A stretch of 46,959 bases of DNA from Caballeronia calidae (GCF_900044055.2 NZ_FCOX02000055.1:1-46959); one strand, 5' to 3'; positions 1 through 9,467 are shown, numbered from the stretch's first letter. Notes: generated from the sequence alone by a model not told the origin. Made by a program: numbers and translations.

Positions 1-597
1 GCGGTGGACGTCGCGGCGGCGGGCGCGGACGCGACCGTGCAGACCAACAACGTGCAGGCCGGCGAAATCTCCTGCGAATTCCTGGCAAAAAAACTGGGCG
101 GCAAGGGCAACGTGGTGATCGAGAACGGCCCGCAGGTGTCGGCGGTGATCGATCGCGTGAATGGCTGCAAGAGCGTGCTTTCGAAGAATCCGGGCATCAA
201 GGTTCTGTCCGACGATCAGGACGCGAAAGGCTCGCGTGAAGGCGGCATGAACGCGATGCAGGGCTATCTCACGCGTTTCCCGAAGCTCGATGGCGTGTTC
301 GCGATCAACGATCCGCAAGCGATCGGCACGGACCTCGCGGCGAAGCAATTGCATCGGAACAACATCGTGATCACGTCGGTGGACGGCGCGCCGGATATCG
401 AAACGGCGCTCAAAACCGACACGATGGTCCAGGCTTCGGCGAGCCAGGACCCGTGGACGATGGCGCAACAGGCTGTGGGCGTCGGCCACGACATCATGAA
501 CGGCAAGAAGCCCGCCAATCCGACGATCCTGCTGCCCTCGACGCTGGTGACCCGGGACAACGCCAACAGCTACAAAGGCTGGTCGTCGCCTCGCTGA
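1..597 (+). CDS. Sugar ABC transporter periplasmic substrate-binding protein (5' end missing)
   Basis: The reading frame is open from the first base, so only the C-terminal 198 residues are present. The sequence matches the second lobe of type I periplasmic sugar-binding proteins (ribose/galactose-binding, Peripla_BP_4 family). It has a segment of the form DGVFAINDPQAIGTDLA, then an ITSVDGAPD strand-turn, which in this family lines the ligand pocket near the hinge, and a terminal helix rich in Gln and Ala before the closing strand. The protein would deliver a sugar to an ABC permease encoded upstream of the window. A PfkB kinase gene follows 27 bases later on the same strand, which suits an import-then-phosphorylate unit. 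The exact sugar cannot be read from this fragment. Confidence 0.85.
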   Translation, partial: AVDVAAAGADATVQTNNVQAGEISCEFLAKKLGGKGNVVIENGPQVSAVIDRVNGCKSVLSKNPGIKVLSDDQDAKGSREGGMNAMQGYLTRFPKLDGVFAINDPQAIGTDLAAKQLHRNNIVITSVDGAPDIETALKTDTMVQASASQDPWTMAQQAVGVGHDIMNGKKPANPTILLPSTLVTRDNANSYKGWSSPR

Positions 598-624
598 TCC
601 CATAACCGTCCGAGCACGATCACT

Positions 625-1584
625 ATGTCCATTCTTACCCAGTCACCCGCATGGCGAGCGCGTGAGGTCATCGAAACGACCACGAATCTCCCTCAACTGG
701 TCGTGTTCGGCGAGGCGCTGACCGATTTCATCTGCGAAGACGACCAGCGCTGGCGCAGCGCGGCCGGCGGTTCGTGCTGGAACGTCGCGCGCGTGGGCGC
801 ACGGCTTGGCGTGCCGGCCGGATTTGCCGGCACCGTGAGCCAGGACGGCTTCGGCGACGAACTGATGCGATTGAGTGCTCAAGCGGGTCTCGACGCGCGC
901 TTCACCCGCCAGGTCGAGCGCCCGCCATTCCTCTCCATGGTCGTTTCAAGGCATCCGCCGCGGTACTGCTTTGTCGGTGACAACAGCGCCGACCTGGCCT
1001 TCGACGCCAATGCGTTGCCGTCCGGCTGGCTGAAGGCCGCGCAGATCGTGCACTTCGGCTCGCTCAGTCTGGTCCGACGGCCGCTCGCGGCGCACCTGCT
1101 GGAAATCGCACAGACCGCCCACGCTGCGGGCAAACGAATTTCCTTCGATCCGAACTACCGGACGCTGATGGACGGCCCGGCTTACCGGGAGACGCTGCGC
1201 AAGATGGCCGGACTTGCCAGCTATATCAAAGTCTCCGACGAGGATCTGCACGGGCTTTTCCCCGAATTCGACGAAACAGCTGCATTGGATCAGCTTCGCG
1301 AATGGGCACCCCATGCCGCGCTGCTCGTTACGCGCGGCGCAGAAGGCATGCAATTGCATACTGCGCGCGAGGTGGTGTTTCAACCAGCATTTGCTGCTCG
1401 GGTGACTGACACCGTCGGTTGCGGCGATGCCTGTGTCGGAGCGTGGATGGCGAGCATGCTCATCCGGCCTGACGCGCCGCTGGCGTCCCATCTGCGCTTT
1501 TCAGCGGCTTGTGCGGCCGTGGTGTGCGCGCAGCAAGGGGCCTACGCCCCCACCCTCGACGAGGTGAACGCGCTGCTTGATTAG
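625..1584 (+). CDS. PfkB-family carbohydrate kinase (fructokinase-like)
   Basis: This 319-residue cytoplasmic kinase transfers phosphate from ATP to a sugar hydroxyl. It shows the ribokinase/PfkB layout. The N-terminal strand LVVFGEALTDF is followed by a glycine-rich AAGGSCWNVA segment that contacts the sugar. The C-terminal signature DTVGCGDA spans about residues 262-269, with Asp268 the expected catalytic base and the adjacent glycines forming the anion hole. Length is normal for the family. The N-terminus carries roughly 20 extra residues before the first conserved strand, so a start inside the annotated one is possible. Position between a sugar-binding protein and zwf suggests it phosphorylates the imported sugar. 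Fructose is a guess from family resemblance only. Confidence 0.85.
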   Translation: MSILTQSPAWRAREVIETTTNLPQLVVFGEALTDFICEDDQRWRSAAGGSCWNVARVGARLGVPAGFAGTVSQDGFGDELMRLSAQAGLDARFTRQVERPPFLSMVVSRHPPRYCFVGDNSADLAFDANALPSGWLKAAQIVHFGSLSLVRRPLAAHLLEIAQTAHAAGKRISFDPNYRTLMDGPAYRETLRKMAGLASYIKVSDEDLHGLFPEFDETAALDQLREWAPHAALLVTRGAEGMQLHTAREVVFQPAFAARVTDTVGCGDACVGAWMASMLIRPDAPLASHLRFSAACAAVVCAQQGAYAPTLDEVNALLD

Positions 1585-1608
1585 TAGGATTCCTATTCGC
1601 CGTTCTAT

Positions 1609-3099
1609 ATGAATGCCATGACACCAGCACCGACAAGCCAGCCGGACCTGCTCGACTTCTCCTTCGTCCTGTTCGGCGGAACAGGCGATCTCGCGATGCG
1701 CAAGATCCTCCCCGCGCTCTATGCCGCCCATCGCGACGGGATGCTCGCACCCGGGGGCAAAATCCTCGCCGTCGCGATCACGGCGCTGGATTGCAACGGC
1801 TATCTCGCATGGGTCGAGGAGCACGTCAAGCCACGCGTCCCTGAATCCACGATCGACGACGCGGCGTGGCTCGGCTTCCTTGGGCGTATCAGCTACGTAC
1901 GGCTTGATGCAGCCCAACCTGACTCTTTCGCGTCGTTGGCCGAAGCGCTTCGCAACGCTCCAGGCAGACGCATCTTCTATATGGCGACCGGACCGGCGCT
2001 ATTCGTGCCCATCTGCAGCGCATTGGGAGCCGCAGGGCTCACCGAGGGCGCAAGCGTGGTCCTTGAGAAGCCGCTCGGCCACGACCTGGAATCGTCCACT
2101 GCAATCAATGACGCCGTCGGCAGGATCTTCAGCGAAGACCAGATCTACCGGATCGACCACTACCTGGGCAAGGAAGCGGTACAAAACCTGTTTGCCCTGC
2201 GCTTCGGCAATTCGCTGTTCGAGCCGTTGTGGCGTCGCGAATGGGTCGAGAGCATTCAGATCACGGTAGCCGAGGAACTCGGCGTCGAAGGTCGCGGCAA
2301 CTTTTACGATCAGACCGGTGCACTGCGCGATATGGTGCAGAACCACCTGCTGCAGTTGATGTCGATCGTTGCGATGGAGCCGCCGCAATCCATGGATGCG
2401 GATGCGGTGCGCGACGAAAAGCTACGCGTGCTGCGCGCCCTCAAGCCGCTGCGCGGTGATGAGATCAGGCAAAACGTCGTGCGTGGTCAGTATCAGACCG
2501 GCAGTATCAATGGCGCGGGAGTCCCGGCGTACCGTTCCGAGGCGGGCGTCGGAATGGACAGCAGGACCGAAACATTTGTCGCCTTGAAAGCCGAGGTCGA
2601 AAACTGGCGCTGGGCCGGTGTGCCGTTTTTTCTGCGCACCGGGAAGCGCCTGGCAGCCCGTGTCGCTGAAATTGTCGTCAACTTTCGGACCGTGCCACAT
2701 TCCACGTTGGGGCCAACGGCCCTGCGTCCGGGTTCGAACCGGCTGATGATCCGTCTGCAGCCGACTGAATCGATCCGGCTCACTGCCCTTGCGAAACAGC
2801 CGGGTCTGGGGATGACGCTACAGGATGTCTACCTTGATCTCGCATTCGACCAGTTCTTTCAGCACGAGCGAATGGAAGCTTATCAGCGCCTGCTGCTCGA
2901 TGTCATCGCGGGACGGCTCGCCCTGTTCGTGCGTCGCGACGAACAGGAGGCAGCGTGGAAATGGGTCGCCCCGATCATCGATCATTGGGCCGCTCCGGAA
3001 AGCGCGCCGAAACTCTACGCGTCGGGCACTTGGGGTCCAGCCGCAAGCAGCGCGCTGCTCGCGCGCCACAACACATGCTGGCTGGAAGAAGAGAACTAA
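1609..3099 (+). CDS. zwf: Glucose-6-phosphate 1-dehydrogenase
   Basis: This enzyme oxidises glucose-6-phosphate to 6-phosphogluconolactone with NADP+, the entry step of the Entner-Doudoroff and pentose phosphate routes. The 496-residue length is typical. The N-terminal dinucleotide-binding loop FGGTGDL lies at about residues 22-28. The family active-site signature RIDHYLGKEAVQN runs from Arg181, including Asp183, His184, Tyr185 and Lys188. A later EELGVEGRGNFYDQTGALRDM segment is also characteristic. The gene starts 24 bases after the PfkB kinase and is probably in the same operon. A second start at Met4 is possible but changes little. In Burkholderia this would often be one of several zwf copies; here it is embedded in a sugar-catabolic cluster, so an inducible role is likely. 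Confidence 0.95.
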   Translation: MNAMTPAPTSQPDLLDFSFVLFGGTGDLAMRKILPALYAAHRDGMLAPGGKILAVAITALDCNGYLAWVEEHVKPRVPESTIDDAAWLGFLGRISYVRLDAAQPDSFASLAEALRNAPGRRIFYMATGPALFVPICSALGAAGLTEGASVVLEKPLGHDLESSTAINDAVGRIFSEDQIYRIDHYLGKEAVQNLFALRFGNSLFEPLWRREWVESIQITVAEELGVEGRGNFYDQTGALRDMVQNHLLQLMSIVAMEPPQSMDADAVRDEKLRVLRALKPLRGDEIRQNVVRGQYQTGSINGAGVPAYRSEAGVGMDSRTETFVALKAEVENWRWAGVPFFLRTGKRLAARVAEIVVNFRTVPHSTLGPTALRPGSNRLMIRLQPTESIRLTALAKQPGLGMTLQDVYLDLAFDQFFQHERMEAYQRLLLDVIAGRLALFVRRDEQEAAWKWVAPIIDHWAAPESAPKLYASGTWGPAASSALLARHNTCWLEEEN

Positions 3100-3227
3100 G
3101 TGGAGGCAGGACATTATCCGGATCATAGCGTGTATATCCTACAGTCCGAGTCATTCGGTGTCGCTGACTTTTTCAGTTTGACTAAACACAATGTCGCTTC
3201 AAATCATTTCCTGGCAAGACGACGATC

Positions 3228-4256
3228 ATGGCTGAGATCTGGCACCTTGAATGGCCTCACGGCGCGCTTGACGTGCATGCGAAGGGCGGCATGCTCGGCG
3301 GGGTGGCGCTCAAGCGCGGTGACCGGCAGGTTCGACCGTTCTACGAGCCATCATGGATCGGCAATGCAACGCACCAGCAGCCGGAATTGCTCAACCATAT
3401 GAGAAGCGAATTCCCGTGCATTCCCTTTGGTGTGCCCTATGCACCGGAGGCCGTTGTGGAAAGCTGGCAGGAGAGTCTCGCCAGACCTGTCGCGGAACCC
3501 GAAGCCCTGTTGGGTTGGAGCGACGACCTCCTGCACGGTTACGGCTGTGTCACGGACTGGACACTCGTGCGGCAGACGGAATCTGAAATCCAGATCGAAC
3601 TGGAGTATCCGGCGGCCTCACCCATAGCACGTCTTGTTCGCGTGGTCCGTGCCGATCCGAAGAGCGCCGCGATCGATTTCTCGCTGACGATCGAGGCGCG
3701 CAAGAAGACGCACCGTCCGATCGGCTTGCATCCCAATCTGGCGCTCCCCTCCCTCGCCGGCGCATTTCATATCGATCCTGGCGCGTTTCGCTTTGGTGTC
3801 GTTCACCCCGCTGGCCCCGAACCCGGCGTGTCTCGCGCAAAACCGGCGGCATTTTTCGACCGGCTTGATGAGGTGCCACTGCGTGACGGTGGCACAGCAG
3901 AATTCGACCGCTTTCCGTTCCCGGAAGATACCGAAGAAATCATCCAGCTCTGTGGAGTCGACGGATCGGTGATCCTGACGGACAACGAATCGCGGGTTGT
4001 GTACCGTCTCTGCTGGGATGCCTCTGTACTCCCGTCGCTTCTGCTATGGATCAGCAATCGGGGGCGTAGCTACAGCCCCTGGAATGGTCGCAATCTGTGC
4101 TTGGGCGTCGAACCTGTGGCAAGTGCATTTGAACTTGGCTGTCATGCCGCGCTGGCGCCCAATCCGATCAATGAACGAGGCGTCTCCACCGCCGTAGCAC
4201 TTGATCCGAATCGGCCGCTCGAAATCGCTTATCGATTCGAGATTTTGACCCAATAA
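3228..4256 (+). CDS. Aldose 1-epimerase-like (galactose mutarotase superfamily) protein
   Basis: The 342-residue product fits the galactose mutarotase fold, which interconverts alpha and beta anomers of free or 6-phosphorylated hexoses. His168 in HPNLALP corresponds to the conserved catalytic acid histidine, and Glu295 in CLGVEPVASAF to the catalytic base. The central and C-terminal beta-sandwich pattern is intact. There is no signal peptide, so it should act in the cytoplasm. It lies between zwf and an NADP-dependent dehydrogenase, where an anomerase supplying beta-glucose-6-phosphate to zwf would make sense. Glucose-6-phosphate versus free aldose specificity is not resolvable here. The 128-base gap after zwf is longer than others in the cluster and could hold a promoter, although I see no convincing -35/-10 pair. 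Confidence 0.8.
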   Translation: MAEIWHLEWPHGALDVHAKGGMLGGVALKRGDRQVRPFYEPSWIGNATHQQPELLNHMRSEFPCIPFGVPYAPEAVVESWQESLARPVAEPEALLGWSDDLLHGYGCVTDWTLVRQTESEIQIELEYPAASPIARLVRVVRADPKSAAIDFSLTIEARKKTHRPIGLHPNLALPSLAGAFHIDPGAFRFGVVHPAGPEPGVSRAKPAAFFDRLDEVPLRDGGTAEFDRFPFPEDTEEIIQLCGVDGSVILTDNESRVVYRLCWDASVLPSLLLWISNRGRSYSPWNGRNLCLGVEPVASAFELGCHAALAPNPINERGVSTAVALDPNRPLEIAYRFEILTQ

Positions 4257-4349
4257 ACGCGTGGAAGCTCGTTGCTTGATTCGCACCGCACCTTGATGGC
4301 GTGACTTGATACAACTGTCTTTAAAGATTCCACCTCCTCTGGAGATCTG

Positions 4350-5987
4350 ATGATGACCGACGGCAATTCGCAACTCGACCTGCACTTTCCGACACCCGAT
4401 GGGATTCCGGCGGAACACCGCCTTGGCGCACCCGTTCATCAGCGCGGGTTCCTCGTTGGCGGCGAGATACTCACGTGGAACGGCCCCTTCAAAACTGTGC
4501 TCTCGCCAGTCTGCACGCGCGATCCGGAAACCGGCGAAGTGAGCCAACTCGAGATCGGCAGTTACCCGCTGATGGGCGAGGCGCAGAGCGACGCCGCTCT
4601 GGATGCCGCAGTAGGAGCCTACGACAACGGCCGGGGTCAATGGCCGACAATGCCCGTCGCCGGCCGCATCGCCTGCATGCAAGCATTCGTGAAAGGCATG
4701 GTCGAGCGCCGACAGTCGATCGTCAACCTCCTTATGTGGGAAATCGGCAAGAGCCTCGTCGACTCCCGCAAGGAGTTCGACCGCACCATCGAGTACATCC
4801 AGGCCACGATCGAGGCCCTGAAGGACATGGACAACGGCCATTCGAGATTCATGGTGGTCGAAGGAACCATTGGTCAGGTCCGCCGCACGCCGCTAGGCGT
4901 AGTGCTGTGCATGGGACCGTACAACTATCCACTGAACGAGACGTTCTGCACTCTGATTCCGGCGTTGCTGATGGGCAATACGGTGGTCCTCAAGCCGCCA
5001 CAGTATGGCACCCTGCTGTTCGAACCGCTGCTCGAAGTGTTTCGAGATGCGTTTCCCCCTGGCGTGGTCAACACGATCCACGCACCGGGTGAACTCGTGG
5101 TGCCGCGCATGCTGGCCTCGGGCAAGGTCAACGTGCTGGCATTAATCGGATCGAGCCGCGTTGCGGACCATCTGAAAAAGCAACACCCCAAATCTCACCG
5201 CCTGCGTGCCGTGTTGGGCCTCGACGCGAAAAATGCGGCCATCGTGCTGCCCAATGCTGACCTGGATCTCGCAGTCAAGGAGTGCGTGCAAGGCGCATTG
5301 TCATTCAATGGACAGCGCTGTACGGCGCTCAAAATGCTAATCGTGCACAGCAGTGTGGTCGACGTGTTCCTGGATCGCTTCACTGCTGAATTAGCGCGGC
5401 TCAAAATGGGCATGCCGTGGGAGGCCGCCGTGCACATTACGCCGCTGCCCGGGCCGCATCGCACTGCCTATATGACAGAAGCGATCGAGGACGCCAAGGC
5501 CAAGGGCGCGCGCGTCGTCAACGAGGGCGGGGGTACCTTTTGCAACACGCTGTTCAATCCGGCTGTCGTCTATCCCGTGCGGGAGGGGATGAAACTGTAC
5601 CGTGAGGAGCAGTTCGGTCCGGTGGTCCCCGTGATGAGCTTCGATGCCGTGGAAGAAGCACTGGACTACGTGATCACCTCGGATCACGGACAACAGGTGA
5701 GCATCTTCGGAACCGACGCTTCACAGATCGGTGCGCTAGTCGATCCGCTGGTCAATCAGGTCTGCCGCGTGAACATCAACTGCCAGTGTCAGCGCGGGCC
5801 GGACGTGTTCCCATTCGCGGGGCGCAAGGATTCGGCCGAAGGCACGCTCTCCGTCAGCGACGCGCTGCGCGCATTCTCCATCCGCTCAATGGTTGCCACG
5901 AAACAAACCGAACCGAACAAGGAACTGCTCAACACCATTGTGCGCGAGCATCAATCCAAGTTCATCAACACAGACTTCATCTTTTGA
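4350..5987 (+). CDS. NADP-dependent (non-phosphorylating) glyceraldehyde-3-phosphate dehydrogenase, GAPN-like aldehyde dehydrogenase
   Basis: This 545-residue aldehyde dehydrogenase would oxidise glyceraldehyde-3-phosphate directly to 3-phosphoglycerate with NADP+. That skips phosphoglycerate kinase and its ATP. The catalytic Cys324 sits in FNGQRCTALK, and the GPYNYPLNET segment and an EEQFGPVVPV motif near the C-terminus are typical of the GAPN branch. The usual ELGG motif carrying the general-base Glu reads LGLDAKN here, so that Glu is not at its normal place. It is about 50 residues longer than classical GAPN, with extra residues at both ends. A GGAG sits upstream of the two adjacent ATGs (4350 and 4353). 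Pyruvate kinase, enolase and phosphoglycerate mutase genes follow directly, which supports a lower-glycolysis role. Exact substrate is inferred from family and context. Confidence 0.8.
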   Translation: MMTDGNSQLDLHFPTPDGIPAEHRLGAPVHQRGFLVGGEILTWNGPFKTVLSPVCTRDPETGEVSQLEIGSYPLMGEAQSDAALDAAVGAYDNGRGQWPTMPVAGRIACMQAFVKGMVERRQSIVNLLMWEIGKSLVDSRKEFDRTIEYIQATIEALKDMDNGHSRFMVVEGTIGQVRRTPLGVVLCMGPYNYPLNETFCTLIPALLMGNTVVLKPPQYGTLLFEPLLEVFRDAFPPGVVNTIHAPGELVVPRMLASGKVNVLALIGSSRVADHLKKQHPKSHRLRAVLGLDAKNAAIVLPNADLDLAVKECVQGALSFNGQRCTALKMLIVHSSVVDVFLDRFTAELARLKMGMPWEAAVHITPLPGPHRTAYMTEAIEDAKAKGARVVNEGGGTFCNTLFNPAVVYPVREGMKLYREEQFGPVVPVMSFDAVEEALDYVITSDHGQQVSIFGTDASQIGALVDPLVNQVCRVNINCQCQRGPDVFPFAGRKDSAEGTLSVSDALRAFSIRSMVATKQTEPNKELLNTIVREHQSKFINTDFIF

Positions 5988-6001
5988 GTGGAACGCACAA
6001 A

Positions 6002-7417
6002 ATGCATCGCCAACGTAACGCCAAGATCGTCGCGACACTCGGACCGTCGAGCTGCGACCTGACCACCGTGCGCGCCCTGTTCGACGCTGGAGCTGACGTA
6101 TTCCGGCTCAACTTCAGTCACGGTACGCACGCCCAGCACCAGGAGCGGCTCGAGATCATCCGCCGCGTCGAGCGGGACGTTGGTCGCCCTATTGCCGTGC
6201 TGCTCGATCTGCAGGGTCCGAAGCTGCGCATCGGCACGCTCGCGAATGGTCCGATCACGCTGCAAGCCGGTGCGGCGTTTCGCCTTGATCTGGACCCTAC
6301 CCCGGGCGATGCCACGCGTGTACCGCTGCTACACCAGGAGATTTTTGCCGCGCTCGACACGGACACCGAATTGCTGATCGACGATGGCAAGGTGCGTCTC
6401 AAGGTGGTGAGCTTCGGGCCGGACTTCGCCGACACGCAGGTCGTCACCGGCGGCACGATATCGGACCGCAAAGGTGTGAATGTGCCTTCGGTACTGCTAC
6501 CCATCCCCGCCATGACACCCAAAGACCGCGCCGACCTCGAGTTCGGGTTGACGCTGGGCGTCGATTGGGTCGCGCTATCGTTTGTGCAAAGACCCGAGGA
6601 TGTGCACGAGGTGAAGACAATTGTCCAGGGGCGCGCCGCCGTACTGGCCAAGCTGGAGAAGCCGGCGGCAATCGAGTCGCTTGCCGCGATTGTTGACGCG
6701 GCCGACGCGATCATGGTCGCGCGTGGCGACCTCGGGGTCGAACTGCCGGCCGAACAAGTGCCGCGTATTCAGAAACAGATCGTGAGGGCGTGCCGCGCCA
6801 CTGGCAAACCCGTCGTCGTTGCCACGCAGATGCTGGAATCGATGATTAGCTCACCGGTACCGACTCGCGCTGAGGCGTCCGACGTGGCTAACGCGGTGTA
6901 CGACGGCGCTGATGCTGTAATGCTGTCAGCTGAGTCCGCATCCGGGAGTTATCCGCGCGAGGCAGTTGCGATGATGGACCGCATCATCGCGGAGGTGGAG
7001 TCCGATCCAGACTACCGCAGCGCGATCGATGCATCCCACACGGCGCCGCAAGCCGAGGTCGCCGATGCGATCTGCCTCGCCCTGCAGCAGACCGCGAACC
7101 TGCTGCCTGTAGCGGCGATCGTCACCTACACGCGGTCTGGCTACACCAGCCTGCGCGCAGCGCGGGAACGGCCGGTCGTCCCGGTAGTGGGCATGACGCC
7201 AGAGTTCGCCACCGCGCGCCGCCTGGCGCTCGTCTGGGGTGTGCACGCAGTGCACGCCGATGAAAACGTCTCCGACGTACCTGACATGGTGAACAAAGCT
7301 TGCGCGGTCGCTCGAGGCGAAGCCTTCGCGCAGACGGGCAACTTCATCGTCGTCGCCTCCGGCACGCCTTTTGGCGTGGCCGGTACTACCAACTTCCTCC
7401 ACATCGCCAAGGTCTGA
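6002..7417 (+). CDS. pyk: Pyruvate kinase (first of two in the window)
   Basis: The enzyme converts phosphoenolpyruvate and ADP to pyruvate and ATP. With the ATG at 6002 the product has 471 residues, the usual bacterial size. It opens with AKIVATLGPSS, followed by FRLNFSHG and LLDLQGPKLRIG. Lys217 in AKLEKP is the expected catalytic lysine, MVARGDLGVE is the metal and phosphate-binding loop, and VVVATQMLESM leads into the PTRAEASDVANAVYDG signature. The start sits 14 bases after the dehydrogenase stop. The frame is open upstream into that gene, but the conserved N-terminus fixes the start at 6002. It is clearly homologous to the second pyruvate kinase at 16902-18350 but not identical, so this is not a recent duplication. 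Confidence 0.95.
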   Translation: MHRQRNAKIVATLGPSSCDLTTVRALFDAGADVFRLNFSHGTHAQHQERLEIIRRVERDVGRPIAVLLDLQGPKLRIGTLANGPITLQAGAAFRLDLDPTPGDATRVPLLHQEIFAALDTDTELLIDDGKVRLKVVSFGPDFADTQVVTGGTISDRKGVNVPSVLLPIPAMTPKDRADLEFGLTLGVDWVALSFVQRPEDVHEVKTIVQGRAAVLAKLEKPAAIESLAAIVDAADAIMVARGDLGVELPAEQVPRIQKQIVRACRATGKPVVVATQMLESMISSPVPTRAEASDVANAVYDGADAVMLSAESASGSYPREAVAMMDRIIAEVESDPDYRSAIDASHTAPQAEVADAICLALQQTANLLPVAAIVTYTRSGYTSLRAARERPVVPVVGMTPEFATARRLALVWGVHAVHADENVSDVPDMVNKACAVARGEAFAQTGNFIVVASGTPFGVAGTTNFLHIAKV

Positions 7418-7421
7418 CTCC

Positions 7422-8718
7422 ATGCACAAGATTAACGACATCCGTGCGATCGAAATCCTAGACTCGCGCGGCAATCCCACCATTGCCGCCTCGGTACCCT
7501 CGAAGGCGGCGCCATCCGCTACGCGGCCGCGCCCTCAGGTGCATCCACTGGCAGCCACGAAGCCCTGGAACTGCGCGATCAGGACCCGCGGCGTTACAGC
7601 GGCAAGGGCGTCACGCGTGCGGTGAATCACGTAAATGGCGAGCTGCGATCGGCACTGCTTGGCTTCGATGCGGGCGATCAGGCCGGGCTGGACCAGCGCA
7701 TGATTGAACTCGACGACACAGAAGACAAGTCGCGCCTCGGAGCGAACGCGATCCTTGCGGTATCGCTTGCAGCGGCGAAAGCCTCGGCACAGGCGAGTGG
7801 CGAACCGCTCTATCGTTATCTGGCCTCCGAACCTGACGCATCGCTCCAGCTTCCAGTGCCGATGATGAACATCATCAACGGCGGTGCACACGCCGACAAC
7901 AACGTCGACATCCAGGATGTTCATGATCCTGCCCGTGGGCGCACCGAGCTTCAGGGAGGCACTGCGCCAGGGCGTCGAAGTGTTCCACGCGCTCAAGGGC
8001 GTGCTGCAGGCCGATGGGCTCGGGACATCGGTGGGCGACGAAGGCGGGTTCGCGCCGAATCTTCCGTCTAACGATGCCGCCATTGAGGTGATCCTGGGCG
8101 CGATCGAGAAAGCGGGCTTCAAGGCGGGCACTGACATCTGGCTGGGCCTCGATGTCGCGAGCTCGGAGTTTCACCGCAACGGGTGCTATGAGCTGGCGTC
8201 CGAAGGCAGATCGTTCACCTCGGACGAGTTCGTCGAGCTGCTCGTGAACTGGGCTGAGCGCTATCCGATCCTCTCGATCGAAGACGGTCTGGCGGAAGAT
8301 GACTGGTCCGGCTGGAAGCTGCTGACCGAGCGATTGGGACGCAAAAGTCCAACTCGTCGGCGACGACCTGTTCGTCACAAATACGGCAATCCTGCAACGC
8401 GGCATCGAGGAGAGCGTCGCGAATGCAATCCTCATCAAACCCAATCAGATCGGCACGCTAAGTGAGACGCTGGCGGCGATCAGGATGGCCAACCACGCCG
8501 GCTATGCTGCCGTGGTATCGCACCGTTCAGGCGAAACCGAAGACACGACTATCGCCGATCTGGCCGTGGCAACGAGTTCAACGCAGATCAAGACCGGCTC
8601 GCTATGTCGCTCAGATCGTGTGGCCAAATACAACCGGCTGCTCCTGATCGAGGACGAACTCGGTTCCGATGCGGTCTACGGCGGTCGCACCGCGTTTCCC
8701 GTGCTGAGAGGTGCCTGA
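7422..8718 (+). pseudogene. eno: Enolase, broken by three frameshifts
   Basis: Enolase interconverts 2-phosphoglycerate and phosphoenolpyruvate. The start MHKINDIRAIEILDSRGNPT is intact, 4 bases after the pyruvate kinase stop. The conserved sequence then jumps frame three times. Near 7495 one base appears lost before the AAAPSGASTGSHEALELRD segment. Near 7918 one base appears gained inside the DIQEFMILPVGAP motif, which reads DIQDVHDP. Near 8345 one extra base follows an A-run just before VQLVGDDLFVTN. All enolase blocks, including LIKPNQIGT, SHRSGETEDT and IKTGSLCRSDR, are present in the combined translation, and the stop overlaps the start of the next gene. Either the gene is recently inactivated or the assembly has errors. 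A housekeeping eno elsewhere would be required. Confidence 0.85.
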
Positions 8719-9467
8719 TGTCCACGATTGTTTTGCTACGCCACGGTGAGTCGATCTGGAACGAGGAAAACCGATTCACGGGTTGGGCTGATGTGGGCCT
8801 CACCGCGAAAGGACTGGCCGAGGCCCGAGCTGCTGCTGAATTGCTACGCTGCGAAGGCTTTGAGTTCGACATCGCTTTCACGTCGATGCTCCGACGTGCC
8901 AACAAGACGTTGTGGACTGTGCTGGAAGAAATGGACCGCATGTGGATCCCAGTACATCACTCATGGCGGCTCAACGAGCGCCACTACGGGGCGCTGCAAG
9001 GCCTAAACAAGGCAGAAACCGCCGCGAAGCACGGCGAGGCCCAGGTGAGGATCTGGCGCCGCGCCTTTGACATTGCTCCGCCGCCATTGTCCAAAGGCGA
9101 CCGGCGCACCGCCATAGTCGATCCGCGCTATGCCGATCTCGAGCCGGGAGCGCTGCCAAGGACCGAATGCCTCAAGGACACGGTGGCACGTTTCCTCCCC
9201 TACTGGCATTCGACCATCGCCCCAGCGATCCAGTCCGGCAAACGGGTGATCATCGTCGCGCACGGGAACAGTCTGCGCGCTCTGGTGAAGTACCTCGACG
9301 ACATCTCGGACGAAGACATCGTCGAGGTGAACATTCCGACGGGACAGCCTTTGATTTACGAACTGAACGACGCGCTCAAGGGCCGCAGTCACCGCTACCT
9401 GGGTGACGCCGCAGAGATTGAGACTGCTATGCACTTGGTGGCCGCGCAAGGCGGCGCACAGCGGTAA
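8718..9467 (+). CDS. gpmA: 2,3-bisphosphoglycerate-dependent phosphoglycerate mutase
   Basis: This 249-residue cytoplasmic enzyme interconverts 3-phosphoglycerate and 2-phosphoglycerate through a phosphohistidine. The phosphoacceptor motif RHGES is at residues 8-12 with His9. Glu87 in RLNERHYGAL and His182 in VAHGNSLR complete the catalytic set. The FTGWADVGLT segment is typical of the dPGM branch. Its ATG overlaps the enolase stop (TGATG), which indicates translational coupling and shows the enolase gene originally extended to that stop. Product size equals the E. coli GpmA class. As the last gene of the sugar cluster it links the GAPN product 3-phosphoglycerate to the enolase step. Confidence 0.95.
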   Translation: MSTIVLLRHGESIWNEENRFTGWADVGLTAKGLAEARAAAELLRCEGFEFDIAFTSMLRRANKTLWTVLEEMDRMWIPVHHSWRLNERHYGALQGLNKAETAAKHGEAQVRIWRRAFDIAPPPLSKGDRRTAIVDPRYADLEPGALPRTECLKDTVARFLPYWHSTIAPAIQSGKRVIIVAHGNSLRALVKYLDDISDEDIVEVNIPTGQPLIYELNDALKGRSHRYLGDAAEIETAMHLVAAQGGAQR

